A program made the position numbers and the translations under genes. From positions 729,414 to 791,413 of the forward strand of contig NW_019091447.1 of assembly GCF_001949145.1 (NCBI RefSeq): 62,000 bases of DNA, given 5' to 3'. How positions within the stretch are numbered: position 1 is the first letter of the stretch; each line of letters starts with the position of its first letter. Under the pieces are notes generated by a model. The model was not told where the DNA came from. It saw only the letters and a program-made list of their open reading frames with translations, and searched no databases. Of the stretch, positions 23,501 through 35,995 are shown in pieces. The DNA comes from Acanthaster planci. Taxonomy: Eukaryota > Echinodermata > Asteroidea > Valvatida > Acanthasteridae.

Positions 23501-25509
23501 TTCTGGTAAAGGTAAATAAGTTTTGGTACTGTTTATGTCTCATGATGATGGTTTGACATTGTTTTTATCAAGGTCCAACATGAGGTGCTCCTGAAGAGAC
23601 AGAAAGAGAAGAAAGAATTGATGGAATCTGTGAAGAAGTTCAGACGAGGTAACTTAGAATCAGGAGTTTAATTTAAATTCACTAGAACGCAAGCGGATTT
23701 TTGGGGGAATCTTAAACGATGTCCAGTGCGCAGTGAGCACTCATAGCTCAGGCATACTTCATCCCTCTTTTTCTTCTGGTTGAGAGGAATCCCTCTGTCA
23801 GAACCCGCCTTGAATACTCCCAAGCTGAGTGAATCGGCTCCAAATTTTGCAAAAGTTTTGCCGAAACCCAAGACACAAAACTCGGTTTGTTATTGCGTGC
23901 AGTGCAAAAGATTACAGCAAAGTATTCTGCTAAGGGGCAAAGTCATTATGTATCAAAGCTGGCATCAGATGAACCTTCCAAAGCCAGTACCTCAGTTGTA
24001 TATATTTGTCTTGACTTTTAACTCCCTTTCCAAACAGGCAAGAAAGATGCCCTTGACATCTTGGAAGATCTCGATCGAAAGCCGGGAAATAGACAAACCA
24101 GCAAACGAGGAGTTCCTGATGAAAAGACTGTCAACAAATTCGGGTAAAGAAGCCAATCTCAGTGCTTATAACAAGACTTCTTTGTTCTATGAGTTATCTA
24201 GATTGTTTACTTTTTCAAACGGATACATAATCTAGGCTTTGCCCACTTTGGTTTGTTTTTGGGTAAGCATTTTAAGCATCATTAATGATTGGATACAAAA
24301 CTGTTGACAAAAACGGTATTATAAGAGCAAACAACTTGTAAAAAATTTGTTTTTTAATTGCATTTCAGAAATCCAGAATCACAGGATGGTAATGCAGGTT
24401 CATGAGTATAATTTGGCAGGTACCCCTTTCCATATTCTCACTTTCTTGTTTTTGCATTTTAGAAAAGGAAAAAAGCGACAATACAGAGATGAGAAGTTTG
24501 GAGAAGGTGGGAAGAAGAGAGGATCCAAGAGAAACACAAAGGAAAGCGCTTACGACGAAAGCCGAGGACAAACATCATTGCGAATCAGAGATCAGGGAGC
24601 CAGCTTATTCAAGGTACCAGTTACGTGTTCTTAATAATCAATTTAACCTCAAGTTGAAGCCAGTATCCTGGTGAGCCTTGAGCTAGACCAAGAGAGTGCG
24701 CAGTTTTCTTAGCAATGGAGGCTCCTTTGCTAGTTCACAAATGACTATGAAATGCATGCATTACAGTCGCATCACCATCAACAAATGAACGTTCCCGACC
24801 AACCTGGCTCTTTTCAACCAATGAGGGGGTACTTCTACTCAACGTGGATTATCTAGTAAAGTTTCATTATTGACCTCCGTTTTATTCAGAAATCTGCTTG
24901 TAATCTAACACTGCAGTTGGGTTTAGTTTTTTGCAAGAAAGGTTTTGCGTTTTGCACACAAATTTCATGGAAGGTAAAAGTGTTTGCCTTAGCTTAAGCA
25001 TTTCCTTCAAATCTTGTCATTTGGTTTCGTAACTGGGATTTTTACTGTTGCTTTGAGAACATCATTGGTGTGAAATCCAAATTTTGGGTCCAAGTTTGGC
25101 TGTTCTCAAAATTCACACTTTTACTTGTCATATCTTTTTGACATCATGTTTCCAATGTGAACAAGATAAGCTGTTCCCAATTATTAAGTGAATTGAAGCA
25201 CATTTAATCTAGATCTTGCAAAACTAAGGATTGGGACCCAAAAATTTGCATGTTAAAAGCAGAATGTCATTATTAACAGTGCTTTTATTAATGAGGTTAA
25301 ACTGTATATGAACTTCACTCCAGAGTCAAGAATCATGGAAGTCTGGACTTGGTTACAAGGAATGGAATTATAAATTCTGATAACTTTTTTCATATTTTTT
25401 AAAATCAATTCTACAGCCGGGTAAAAAGTATCAGGTACAGCGCAAGAAACAGATGAAGCGTCTCGGAAAGGCACGTAGGCGGCAGGCCAAGTCACGCAGG
25501 AAAAAGTGA
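20561..25509 (+). CDS. EBNA1BP2: EBP2, rRNA-processing protein (EBNA1BP2 homologue)
   Basis: Nine exons: 20561-20668, 22027-22110, 22455-22636, 22768-22891, 23228-23317, 23573-23648, 24038-24143, 24463-24613, 25417-25509. All junctions are GT-AG and phases agree; the product is 337 aa, slightly longer than the human protein (about 306). EBP2 is a nucleolar factor needed for 27S pre-rRNA processing and 60S subunit assembly. Family hallmarks are seen in order: an acidic Ser/Glu N-terminus (1-36), LQKAFAKGYLKPGLNV (37-52), DLPWVERLD near 77-85, an extra acidic run (97-105), YRQGQAAV (126 on), KRPEDYFAEMAKSD, a coiled-coil-like Lys/Glu/Arg segment (167-222), the conserved YRDEKFGEGGKKRGSK block in exon 8, and a very basic C-terminal tail (308-337). 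Exons of this gene are shadowed by longer ORFs in other frames. It is convergent with CFAP144. Confidence 0.96.
21003..21241. mobile_element. Small inverted-repeat element (MITE-like) in EBP2 intron 1
   Basis: The element begins GGCCATTTGCCAATACT and ends AGTATTTGTAAAGGGCC. The terminal ~40 bp are imperfect inverted repeats that also share CTGTCTCAGGCTT. It is about 239 bp and has no coding capacity. Flanking TAA on both sides (..GACTAA|GGCC and GGCC|TAAGTA..) looks like a 3-bp target duplication of the Harbinger type. A second, partial copy lies in opposite orientation at 36929-37098. Confidence 0.75.
22954..22983. repeat. Perfect 12-bp hairpin in EBP2 intron 4
   Basis: ATTATGAAGTGA and its exact reverse complement flank a 6-base TGATAT loop. 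The loop region contains a TGATGA-like word, but no matching D box is placed correctly, so I do not call a C/D snoRNA. Confidence 0.6.
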
Positions 25510-27090
25510 GGAGGTTGTCGAACCATAGACCAGGAGTGTCCAAGATGACTGCCCTCAAGAGTGATGAACTCAAAAGGTTGAACTCTGACCTGGACTTCCC
25601 TCCAGTAATTCTTAATCTGAGGGTCACATCCTCGGTTTACAGCAAGCCTAGGTTTTGGCCTTCACGGTTTCTAAGTATGCCGACACATGCTGACTGTGGA
25701 CAGCCATAGCTATGGCAGCCAGTATGGGATGTGGACTGATTCTTCATCATGTTTGGAGCAGAAAGGATGTTTAAATAGTGACTTCTTAAATTCCTTTAGA
25801 TTTTAAAGTACTAATTTGTCTCATGGTTCTGTTTGTTTTTTCTTTGTGAAAAATTTGCTTGGGGGTATAACTCAATTTCAGTGAAGAGGGAGTCGTTTTG
25901 GTACCCCGAATGAGCCTGTGCCGTCAACTTGTCCAGAGTATGACCCCCAGGTCATCAGGTTTGGAGATATATCATAACCCCTGAAAGTAAGAGGATTGAT
26001 GTTAAATTAATTTCTCAATATATGTTGCCAATTAAAATTCCTTAATTATCAATTTTCTGAAATTTCCTTATTTGGTCATATTCATGTAACTGAACATTTT
26101 TGGAGAAGTTAAATTCAATGTTGAATTGATATTTCCTGGGCACAGTAGGGCCATCTTCCTTTTACCTTATAACTGTTCCCCGCCCCAACTCAAACTTGAC
26201 TTGGTTTTTTATAGTCCGAGACCAAAAACAGCAATTGCGGAACCAATTCACTTCTTTTATTTACAAAACTTTACAAATAGGCAACTAAAACCATTAACTG
26301 AACACTCTTATATTGAAGGCACTAATGCATGTACCCTAAAGCTTTAACATGACTCGACAATAGAATAAGCCAATCCATTAAGCCCCACCCCGTTGTTTTC
26401 TGACCAATCACAGTGGTGATGTATGTCTGACGTGGCACAAAAGTCTAACATGCCGGCACACAAATACGATGTGTGCACCTGGAATATGTTGTGTGCCTTT
26501 GGAGAAAGCCATGTGACAAGTGCCCATGTGTGCAGTGGGCGGGGATTACTGGATCGGAAATGCATTCAGTCATGTTATTCTGTGATTGAAAGACTCCCCC
26601 TACTTGTACATCACAACAAAGGAGAGATTGGTGTTTCCTAAAGCAAACGTGGATCCCAAATCTTAGAATTCTCAGCACTGCTGTCAGTTGATCAAGGGAT
26701 GTAAATTTGGAAATCGGAGCTCGGGGTTCCACAACTCCCCCCAAATAAATCCAAAGACTTAAGCTGAGGTTTCTCATGATTGCTGATGTTTAACGACTCC
26801 ATCACTATAACCAATGGCACTGACGTATCGTTTTCACAGTCCAGCAGTTTACAGAATATGGTAGCTACATAATCTAGGCTATCTGGCGCCCACGTGTTTG
26901 TAGTAAAACTTGGCTCCAGTGTAGCAATTGTGCTGTGCTTATGTAGGAGATGATGCATTTTACATGTGTATTCACGTGTACACATACATGAAATGAAGTC
27001 ACACGCTCCAGATGTTGAGATGATGGAGCTTTGGAAAACAGCACTCTTAAAGTCAAAGTTTTCAAAGGAGGCATTTGATTGGCCAAAGAG
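25510..27090. other. Intergenic, between the convergent EBP2 and CFAP144 3' ends
   Basis: It presumably holds the 3' UTRs of both genes. Overlapping short ORFs at 26344-26985 on both strands have no domain signature. No further gene is seen. Confidence 0.6.
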
Positions 27091-29210
27091 TTATTGCAGG
27101 TTTTCCTGCTGTTCCTTTTGTCTCCACGCTGCATCCATGTATTTGGTGATCTCAGAGTTCTGTCTTGGGAAGTGTAGCCTGCGATCCTCTCGATCCTGAG
27201 GTAGCTGAGATAGACAAAAGACAAATACAGAATTCACACAAAATCTTACACTTTGCAATAGATCATAGCAGTGTGCACTTCAATAAAACTCCTTCAATCT
27301 GAACATCAAGCTCTGTCCAAAGCTCAAAGTAGTAGGTCCTGAATGAATGGATTCTGAGTGACCCAACCCAAATTAAGCACCGGTGCCACACTTGGGTAAT
27401 GGCCAAGATGTACCAGGCTTGCAAGGTAATGAGTAACTTGAGCCGCAATCCCTTCTCATGAAAATTGCCTTCAAGAAAGATCTAGTGGGGCTGAAATGTT
27501 GGACCATCCAGACAAGAACCATTTAAACACAGAAAATTCATAAAAAGGAAATTGGTCAAAAAAGCTTTGGTATGTTCAGATCTGACTATGTTTTGAAAGG
27601 CAGTTTACCAGAGGTGTGTAGTACCATCCGACTTCTTGAGCTTCTGTTTGTGGGAATTCAAACTTCTTCACCGGCTCTTGGTAAGAACGCTTGATGATTC
27701 GGAGAAAATGATCTGGAATAGGAATGCATATGGCAGGTCACTGGAAGCGTTCTATAGATCCCTAACAGTCATAAATCCTCCAATTTTAATATGATTTCAC
27801 ACACACCTTTAAGTTAAATGGTTTTTACGGTCAGAATTCAAACCGAGCTGTTCGAATTTTCACAGGGGAAAATGTGGCCAAAAACTGGACTAGTGAAGTT
27901 AACTCTTCAGTTGAAGTCAAATGGGGTTGGTTGCACATTAAATGCTGATTATTTATAGCCAAACATTGCACAATGTGCGGAAGGGAACCAGAACTGTGAA
28001 TCGATACAATCACTCAACAGGGGGTGCCCACACTCTAATATTAGCATCCAGGCACAAGCACGTCAGTGTTACCAAAAATATAATAAAATCAGCGATCATC
28101 TGTTAACCAAGGTTGAATCTGCCTGTTAAGCATAGGTTACCAGGCAAAATCAACCTTGAGTAACGGGTAAAATTGAGCAGTGGTTAATCGAACATAACCC
28201 AAGTTAACCAATGGTCTTTGTTTACTTGCGCTTGGCTGTTAATTGTCATCCAGTTCCTGAATTTAAGGGCCTGAACCTTCCTTGTTAATAGACTGCCTAA
28301 ATTTCAGGGAGTTTACTGGCTTATCTTGACGTGTCATATCAACTGCTTATGGCTCAGAAGGCAACAAACCAAAGCTTCAAAGTGACTGTGGCTGCTAGGC
28401 AGTGTCTTCCATATAGGGTACAAGTACTACAACTTAATACAAGCCGCAGCCACAATGTTTGGACACAGCCAGCCAGCCAGCCATGAGGGCTTTGTAATTA
28501 GTTACTGTACAGAGAGCCAGTTTGCACGCAGAGCCAATAGACTTGTCTCTCATCTTACCATCTTCCTCTCCATCAGCTGAATCGTGTAATGAGTTGGGCT
28601 TCCCTGTCAATGTGTACACTGTATAGAGGAAAAGGAACCATATTACGCGGTAAAAACCGTCCAAAAAATGGAATCAGACTTCACAAACGAAGCTACACTA
28701 CACTCAGAGCATCGCCAAGCAAATATATAAAAAAATGTGAAGGTGAACCACAGTACATGAAGTGTAAATTGGAAGTTAAGGTTAAGGAACAACACAAGTG
28801 AAAAGGGCCTTGCTCTTACTTATGTTCTTAGCAACTAGAACTTCCCTCTCTCCATTTGTCAAACATGGCCTAGGCCTACGTAGTTGCTGGCATATTGTTG
28901 AAACATGTTTAACAAACAAAACCCAGGAAAATGAAGCCGCACTTCAAATATATGAAACACTTGCACTAAATAAGATTAAATCATCCTACCTCCATGATTA
29001 AATCAAGAACTGAAGGCGAGGAGTTAAATCCTCGATAAAAAAAACCAGAGACGGAGGGGACTTACTTTTCTTGAACGGGTTAATACTGTAGTTGGTGTAC
29101 AACTTCTGAGTTTTATTCTCTTTCTGAATCGTCTCACAGAGGATGGCATTTTGGTGAACGATGTTGATTGGTTCCTTCTCTTTTGTCTTCTGTCCTGCAG
29201 CCTGGGCCAT
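27091..29210 (-). CDS. CFAP144: CFAP144 / FAM183 cilia- and flagella-associated protein
   Basis: Four exons on the minus strand: 29210-29066, 28618-28559, 27712-27609, 27204-27091 (stop 27093-27091). Junctions are GT-AG with consistent phases and give 140 aa, close to the ~134 aa of human FAM183A. Diagnostic words follow the family order: INIVHQNAIL near the start, QKLYTNYSINPFKK (35-48), GKPNSLHD, FLRIIKRSYQEPVKKFEFP, AQEVGWYYTPL, then DREDRRLHFPR and SEITKYMDAAW near the C-terminus. The family consists of small proteins of motile-cilium axonemes (microtubule inner proteins). The start ATG lies in a GCC-containing context at the beginning of exon 1, and no upstream exon is needed. Confidence 0.93.
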
Positions 29211-31187
29211 ATCTGGTTGCCAAATATTAATTCTGTCCCAATAAATTAAGTGCAGACTTCCAGAGCTACCAAAACGACAACACCGTACACCTAAATCATA
29301 TAAATGGCCCGGACTCAAATAGACTGAACTGTACGAATTCTGTGTGGTACGGTATATGTGTTGCATGCGTGTACTGTGAAAGTAAACAATGGTTGCCAGG
29401 GGTGTCGACCCGCAATGCATATGCATAAGGTAACCGTGCAACATTTACATAATCGCTTATGATAACTTCAATCAAACGCCCTCATACAAGTTCAGTTTGA
29501 CAAATAAGATTCTCAAATGCGCAAAATTAAGTCGGTAAAAGATTCTTGAATGATGTTTCTGAGAAAATACTACAAAGTAAAGGACCACTCCTGACTGAAA
29601 AAGGTGCAGGATTCAACTTGCTGTACGCGACCACAAACAATAAAGAGAGACATTTCTTATCATTGAAAGTGCAACTTCACATTTATTTTAAACTTTGACA
29701 TTCGAAATTAAACACAGAGAAATGTTTTGCAAGAAATCGTAGTATACAAATATACAGATATACACATATCATGGACAATAGCTGTAGGGGTTCCATGTTT
29801 TGCGTGGATAGCAAATACAATATCAACACTATAAAAAAGTTTGACTGTCGAAACAATTTCCACAAACAAAGAGACTTTTTATAACCAAAGTAACAACGGC
29901 CTGTGTTGCAAAGAACACGCTCTTTTCTCACTTTTCCTGGGCACCTTTAAACTTGAATTTTATACGAGAAAAAATTACCAGCTGCTGTAAACATTTTTAA
30001 GTACAAAAATTCTCTCCCTCCCCTGCCCCAGCGCAGGCACAGAAAAATATTTTTCGTAATTGCATTGATCTCACATTAGTTGAACTATTTTTACAAATAT
30101 GGAGACTGAATATGACGAGGTCACAAAAACTTGTCCTTTTGAGGACGCCAACAGAAATCCTGGCTACAGCATGAAGGCCTTAGGTCTATGTTCGCTACTA
30201 AAATTGCCTATTCTGATTGATGCTCAACTTGCGCATAAGCCTACCAGACACCTTTGTTTTGTCTGCCTCATTAACCATGTTAACAGCTGTCAGCAAAGTC
30301 TGGGCTGAGTTGCCCTTCATTTTTTGTATTTATTATAAACTTACATGTACGTGTTTGGAATTAAATTAAATTGTTTGTTTATTACATAATGACCGCGAAA
30401 AAATAGTTTCCTTTTATACAGTCGCACTCAAAAGGTTTTTTTTTCTTTATCGTGTTGTGTTGCTGTGGCGACTTGTTTTGTTTTTAAATTTTCTTCAAAG
30501 GTTTCTCTATCGGAGTTCTACATGGCAGCCATTTTTCCCATCGGAGCTTTTATTCTACAGGGATACACATGAGTGGACCTTTTGAAGGCTGTAGTCCTTC
30601 GCGACAAAAGCAGTTACCGGAAAGATGGCTGACATGCAGAGCCCCATGGCTTGTCGTGCACCTGTAACCTATAAGTGCATTAAGCGCGCGGAGTACTTGT
30701 AATGCCAACAAAACAGTCTGTTTTCAAATCAGTGATCGACGCACACACAAAACTGAAAACTACAACCAATGTATTACGAAGAAAGCATACAAGGCAACTC
30801 TGATTTAAGAAAATAAAGCGGTTCAATAAGACGAAATATAAAAAATATATAGTTTATATTATTCACATGAGCAAGCTTGTAAGTTTGTAATTTTTTTTTC
30901 GCAAGCTCTCGGACAAGCACTGAGTATACAGTATTTATAGATATATACGCTGGGTAAGGGCAAAATTTAAAATTTACATCTCCCGAACGCAAAGTACATC
31001 TTGAAAATTATTCACATATGTTAAAATATAATTTTCTATCACAATCTTCTTCTAACAGCTGAACAAGGACTTAGTTTGCCCAACAGCTAGTTTATCCCAG
31101 AGTTACACACTTACACATCTTGCTGTCCATAGCAGAAGTGCTCTTCGACTTTTCCGGTCACGAACACTTTTCTCGACAATATTGTAT
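29211..31187. other. Intergenic, CFAP144 upstream region and hydroxylase 3' flank
   Basis: About 2 kb, AT-rich. No exon is recognised. It must contain the CFAP144 promoter, which lies between 29210 and the hydroxylase 3' end on the same strand. Short ORFs such as 29683-29931 and 30099-30308 lack support. Confidence 0.55.
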
Positions 31188-33756
31188 TTATTGTTGCTTA
31201 TCCTTGGAGTACATGACATCGCTTCGGATGGCATACTTCCGACCTGCTTTCAAAACAGAGCCTTCGTGGTGCAAACGGTGTTCAAAGATCAGAACCCGTC
31301 CTGAATGGAACAAACAAGGATTCTGTTGCACTGAAACGTTTACTGAAAACAATAGTGAAATTCATCACGGAAAAAAATCTACGAAAAACTGTAATTGTAA
31401 ATTACTTTATTTCCCGCCAATATTGTCTTGAGTGAAAAGAATAACTGAAAAGTATGTTTCACTTTTAGGTGAACTCTGAAACTGAAAAAAAGGATAGAAA
31501 AAAATTGGAAATGTCTTATAACCAGAATGTTTAATTTACTCTTTCTCTTTTAAAGTGGCCCAAGGTCAACATCGAGAGGCTTCGAGACAAAAATCTGTAG
31601 GTCCCCGGCCCCGCTTTCTCTCACCTATTTTCGGGACACATTCCACTGGCGAACCTGAATCCAACCCAGAGAACGGAAGAAACGTGGTACTTCCACCTGA
31701 GAAACCCTGCATGAAACGTTCAAATAATTGGGAGACGGAGTTGATTATTCAGACATGCACATTATTTATATATTGAAAATAATATTTGGTATGAGATGTG
31801 GCTTCTCAGTCATCCATGTAGGCATGATATCAAATTATTGAAGCAGTGGTTTTTGTATATACGTCAGTATCAATATCTAATCTCACGGGATGAACTTTTA
31901 AGTATTAATATGTTTGATTTTAATTGAGAGTTGACGACTGCAGCATCCGTGCATAACGGGCCGGCAAAGCGAACGGGTAGCTCGGTGCCCGAGGAAAAAG
32001 ATTACCTCGACTGGAAATCAAGTCTAAAATGAGCACACCATTTTTGTTCTATTGAGGAATCTTCTCCATCTCGTGTCTTGCTGTGGTGTGCAGTTGCGTA
32101 ATTCTAGAAGTCTGATTTTTCAAAAAGGAGTTTCCAGAATGGCCGTATTTGTCAACAAACATTCTCACTGCTTATTTTAAAACCGAATCAGGGTATCCTA
32201 GTTGAGAAAATCGTGTCAATGAAGTTCAAGGAAGGAGCAAGCCTCACCTCGTTGAGGTAAATCTGGACAGTGACTAAAGAGATTTCTCCATTTTCGCGTT
32301 CGTAACATCCATCAAAGTGAGGTTTGAAGTACTCCCCAGGGTCATATCGCAGAAATCGCAACCTGAACAGTGAAAAATTCAGTTTCAGTGACATCAATTA
32401 CAGAGAACTAAGAAAACATTACAAGACTTGTCGAGACAAGTTGAACTTCAGAATAACTAGTTGGACAACACGTTCTGATGATATGCTCACCGTTCATTGA
32501 GTCCGAGGGCTTGATATCCGCGAATTGTCTGTGGGATGAACTCGGCTAGTCTTTCCCAGAAGATGCTTGCTAGCTCGGTGGTGTCGATCAAACAGCGCTG
32601 GTTGTTGCGATAATCTGTCATCAGCTTCTGCCTAAATCATACCATTAATTATACGGAGCACCTGTTTACAAGATAACTGGCTTGCAACAATACATATGGA
32701 GTGAAGGAATTTGCAGAATGACAAGAGGGAACACTTTCAGTGCGATGTCGTGGAAAAATCGAGTCTTTGAGGTCCCTTCAAGACCACCATACATCAGGAA
32801 TCATTGGATGTGAAGAACTGACTATTTTGTGTACACTAGACGCCATTATGTGAGCCTGGAATAAAATTTGAACATGCGGGTTTTTTTCTCACTTTTTTGA
32901 AACCTGATCCTATAAAAGGAATGCCATTGTGGAGACACGCACACTTGCAGATCGAAAGACGGGGTGGAGGAAAGATGATAGGGCTGTATATATTTTCAGT
33001 GCGCCACGAAGGCAAATTTGGGGGGTGGTTTTCAATCCGCCCTTGGACAAGAACGGGGTTATGTTCAACTCCGCTCTGCATCATTGTAATTAGGCCCTGA
33101 AATTTGAAGAAAATCTTATCTAGGAGAGGCTTGTTTTAATTTTTTTTTAGTTTTTTTGTCTTCAAACTTAACCTACCTCCCGAAGCCGATGTTGACCAAA
33201 GCTTGGACATATCCCTTTTCTTCGGAACATCGAATAAGTTCCTTACATTCCTAGGACAAAACGTATTGAAATCACGAAATGCAACAAAATCCTTTGCTAA
33301 AACTGTACTTTTTTACATCAGTAACAAAAAATGCATAGCTTTCATTGGGGAAAATATACACTTGAACTTTTTTCTCATCGTTAGCAAACCGCAGTTGATT
33401 TCGGCTTATTTCAAAGAGAAAGTGACACGAGCTCGTATACATTGATTCGTTTTCCAACACTCTATAATTTACTCAATTCCCTGCGGTTTCGGTTATACGG
33501 ACTCCGTATTTTACTCAAAACATAGCGGCTGAAAATTGAAATATCGAATTATTTTGAAACAAATTAAATATTTGGTTTGATCGATCACCTCCTTTGTGAA
33601 GACTTCGTCCAGATAGAAAGCTATCTTCTCCCCTTCCTTAGCCCCAGGAGGTGTTATGTCTGTCTTCACGGGGCGTGGTCTTTGGGAGCTCTTCGCTAAT
33701 ATCTTTAATGTCCTTCCAAAGGAAAGGAAGTCAAGTATACCGTATACGGAAACCAT
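31188..33756 (-). CDS. 2-oxoglutarate/Fe(II) oxygenase, prolyl-4-hydroxylase-like
   Basis: Six exons on the minus strand: 33756-33589, 33250-33177, 32631-32491, 32362-32248, 31706-31625, 31300-31188. Phases agree at every junction and give 230 aa. The protein is little more than a catalytic P4Hc double-stranded beta-helix. FYLDEVFTKEECKELI opens the domain. LRFLRYDPGEYFKPHFDG supplies the H-x-D iron ligands (H143, D145). GFSGGSTTFL is the conserved strand after the substrate loop. LHHEGSVLKAGRKY supplies the distal histidine (H205) and the 2-oxoglutarate-binding lysine (K215), ten residues apart as in active enzymes. No signal peptide, KDEL-type tail or TPR domain is visible, unlike collagen P4H alpha subunits, so a cytosolic or nuclear role is possible. 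The ATG at 33756 is in moderate context; an upstream exon cannot be excluded. An AATAAA overlaps the stop codon. Confidence 0.9.
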
Positions 33757-35641
33757 TGAAGTAAAATTATGTACATGTATCGTTATACGTACGACTGTTC
33801 TCGGCAAGAAGCAAACAAGAATCCTGGCTATTGGGCCTGTGCATAAAGTATTAGTGACTAGTTCATAATATTCAGATTCATCAAGACCTAGGCCTTATAT
33901 TGCAATTCAGAATAAATCGCATCATAATATTTGACGTTGGTAAAAATCGGCGTACGTGCAGCATGATATGCGGCACTCCAAGCTGAATAGCCCTGCATTG
34001 CGGAATACATTTAATACAGAAATCCATCGAGACTTACTTTTTTAAATTTGCAGTTTCCATATCTCAGTAGCTAGCTGTGTAACCCTCAAATGGTCTCAAA
34101 GCTCCTGCATTGGGGCTTGATCGTGTACTACCCTGCCGCTGCCAATGCATAGAGGAAACGGGTGCCGCAGGTCAATGTAGTGTTATTTTTGGCCATGCGA
34201 GTACTGAGTGTCAAAATTTATTGCACATTGCGGGGATGACCGATTAGTTATGGTCCAAAATAAGGTATGACGTCGTCGTATCAATATGGGAGGCCGAATG
34301 TTACAAAACGCCGGGGAGTTTTATTTGTGTGCCACCCCATGTTCGAAAAGTACGAAGTAGTCTTTATGTATTTGTAATACTAAATGATACATAATTAGTG
34401 TAATTCTAAACATGTATTCTCTAGATTTGGGAACAAATTTGATGTCATTGGGGTTGGTTTTGAAGATTTTGCAGATGGTCAATCCAATCATGAACTCAGG
34501 GAAATTATTAGTATTTTTTCTATATTGATCCCTATATAATTTGTTTCATGATTTTTTTTTATTCAAAAATAAAATTCAAATTCAAATTCACGGAACTATT
34601 AAGTTTTTTGTGCAAACTACTTGTACAGTACTATACATGCAGCTGCATTAATCATTTGCGTGAAATTGCCAGTTGATTTAAGTAAAAAGAAATTGTGTCT
34701 TAGGGTAGCTCAAAAATGAAAATTTAGTGGACAATTTTACCATTAGTTTGAATATAAATTATGTACTGTTATAATAATAATAAAGAAGCTTCGTCTCATC
34801 GTTGTTATGTTTTGTCTCATCGGCTGGCCGTACATTTGACATCTTGTCAAGGGCGTAGAGGCCACGACGAGCGTACACCACATCCGCGTTCTCGTCATGG
34901 TTTCCACATCATCATCCACTTCCAGAATTTGTACTCTCGTACAAACACAGGCAGTTTATTTGTAATCCTGATATAGAGGCATGGGTATAAATGCAGTGAT
35001 GAATACCGATACATAACGAGAGTGTGAGCTGACAATAAGGAAAAGTGTACAAAATCATCCGGACTTCTAGTGTGCCATATTTCGATTGGGTAGGTTGTGC
35101 CGTGGGACTATAGTATAATTAGATTGGTGTTTACTACGGAGATGGAGAAATTAAGATATACCCTTTAGGGTTACGACTGGCCGTACTTTGGACTCGAACT
35201 GATCATGAACTGAGCCACCTTTGGCAGCGTCTGTAAATAAAATGCGCATCATAGCTCGTCTAATTTGCATGATCCTGTTTGAATGTCGTTGAAGCCTTTT
35301 TATAATGTTGAATGTTTGTGTGGTTGGCTATAATAAAGCATACAGTTTAGAGAAATGATTTATGGCTGGAACTCGGAGCCATATAGCTGAGCTACTGATG
35401 GGTAGGTCTGCAGGCCCAGAGCGTGGGCCAAGCGAGGACGTGTGGTGCCCTTCAGGAGGGGGGTCGTACAGCTGTCCTGCCCGTCTGATACTCAGAGGGT
35501 ACGTACCACAGATGCGCAGACGATGGACTGGGTGGGCAAAAGTTGGAGCCGCAAATTATGCTGGCTTCACTTGCAAAATGGTTGTTCAAAAATTTCTCCT
35601 TTTTCTTATTGATACAGCTGAGGTCATACCTATCGCTGACA
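33757..35641. other. Divergent intergenic region
   Basis: This lies between the divergent hydroxylase and the short plus-strand gene, so it contains both promoters. TATAATAAA at 35329-35337 could be a TATA box for the plus-strand gene, and a TTCTTATTGATACAG acceptor just before 35619 suggests an upstream non-coding exon. A GC-richer ORF at 35362-35661 is probably not coding. Confidence 0.45.
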
Positions 35642-35995
35642 ATGGATGGGGTGGAAGATGAGTTCTATGCATGGTTTCACGACGTACGAACAATACAGGG
35701 TAGACACAGCATGGACATGCGCCTCTTCCGGACGCCCGAGGGATTCACGGGCAGAGGCAAAGACGACGTTGGGGAATTCGTAGTGAACGACGGGGAGATA
35801 CGCGCCTCTCGATCCCTCGGCCTGCACTACGTCAGATTCATGAAGAGATACGCAACACACGGCGTCATTTATGAGGGGATTGGAACTCTGCAGAATTCCG
35901 TGCTGACGGCCTCTGGCCAATGGCGTTTAGAACACTTCCAATATGTTCAAGGGGACTGGGAATGCTGCCTGCTCTTCGCCCCTCCTGCTGCATGA
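35642..35995 (+). CDS. Short protein of unknown function, beta-rich
   Basis: A 117-aa reading frame starts at an ATG in strong context (ACAATGG) and stops at 35993-35995. The region has noticeably more GC at third positions than its flanks. The sequence alternates hydrophobic and polar residues as in a small beta-barrel and contains MDMRLFRTPEGFTGRGKDDV, GEFVVNDGEI, YVRFMKRYATHGVIYEG and SGQWRLEH. That order resembles a small barrel pattern seen at the ends of many uncharacterised eukaryotic proteins (M-x-L then G-x-G-x-D-x-V-G-x-F, K-x-Y-x-x-H-x-V-x-Y-x-G, G-x-W). I know no function for it. It is probably a single coding exon, possibly with a 5' UTR exon. Confidence 0.55.
   Translation: MDGVEDEFYAWFHDVRTIQGRHSMDMRLFRTPEGFTGRGKDDVGEFVVNDGEIRASRSLGLHYVRFMKRYATHGVIYEGIGTLQNSVLTASGQWRLEHFQYVQGDWECCLLFAPPAA

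Noticed and set aside
23780-24235. 151-codon plus-strand open frame
   Set aside because: It covers EBP2 intron 6 and exon 7 out of frame. The exon 7 reading (KKDALDILEDLDRKPG) fits the EBP2 family and phase.
31186-31192. AATAAA overlapping the hydroxylase stop codon as polyadenylation signal
   Set aside because: It would leave almost no 3' UTR. It is more likely incidental to the codons CAA TAA ATA.
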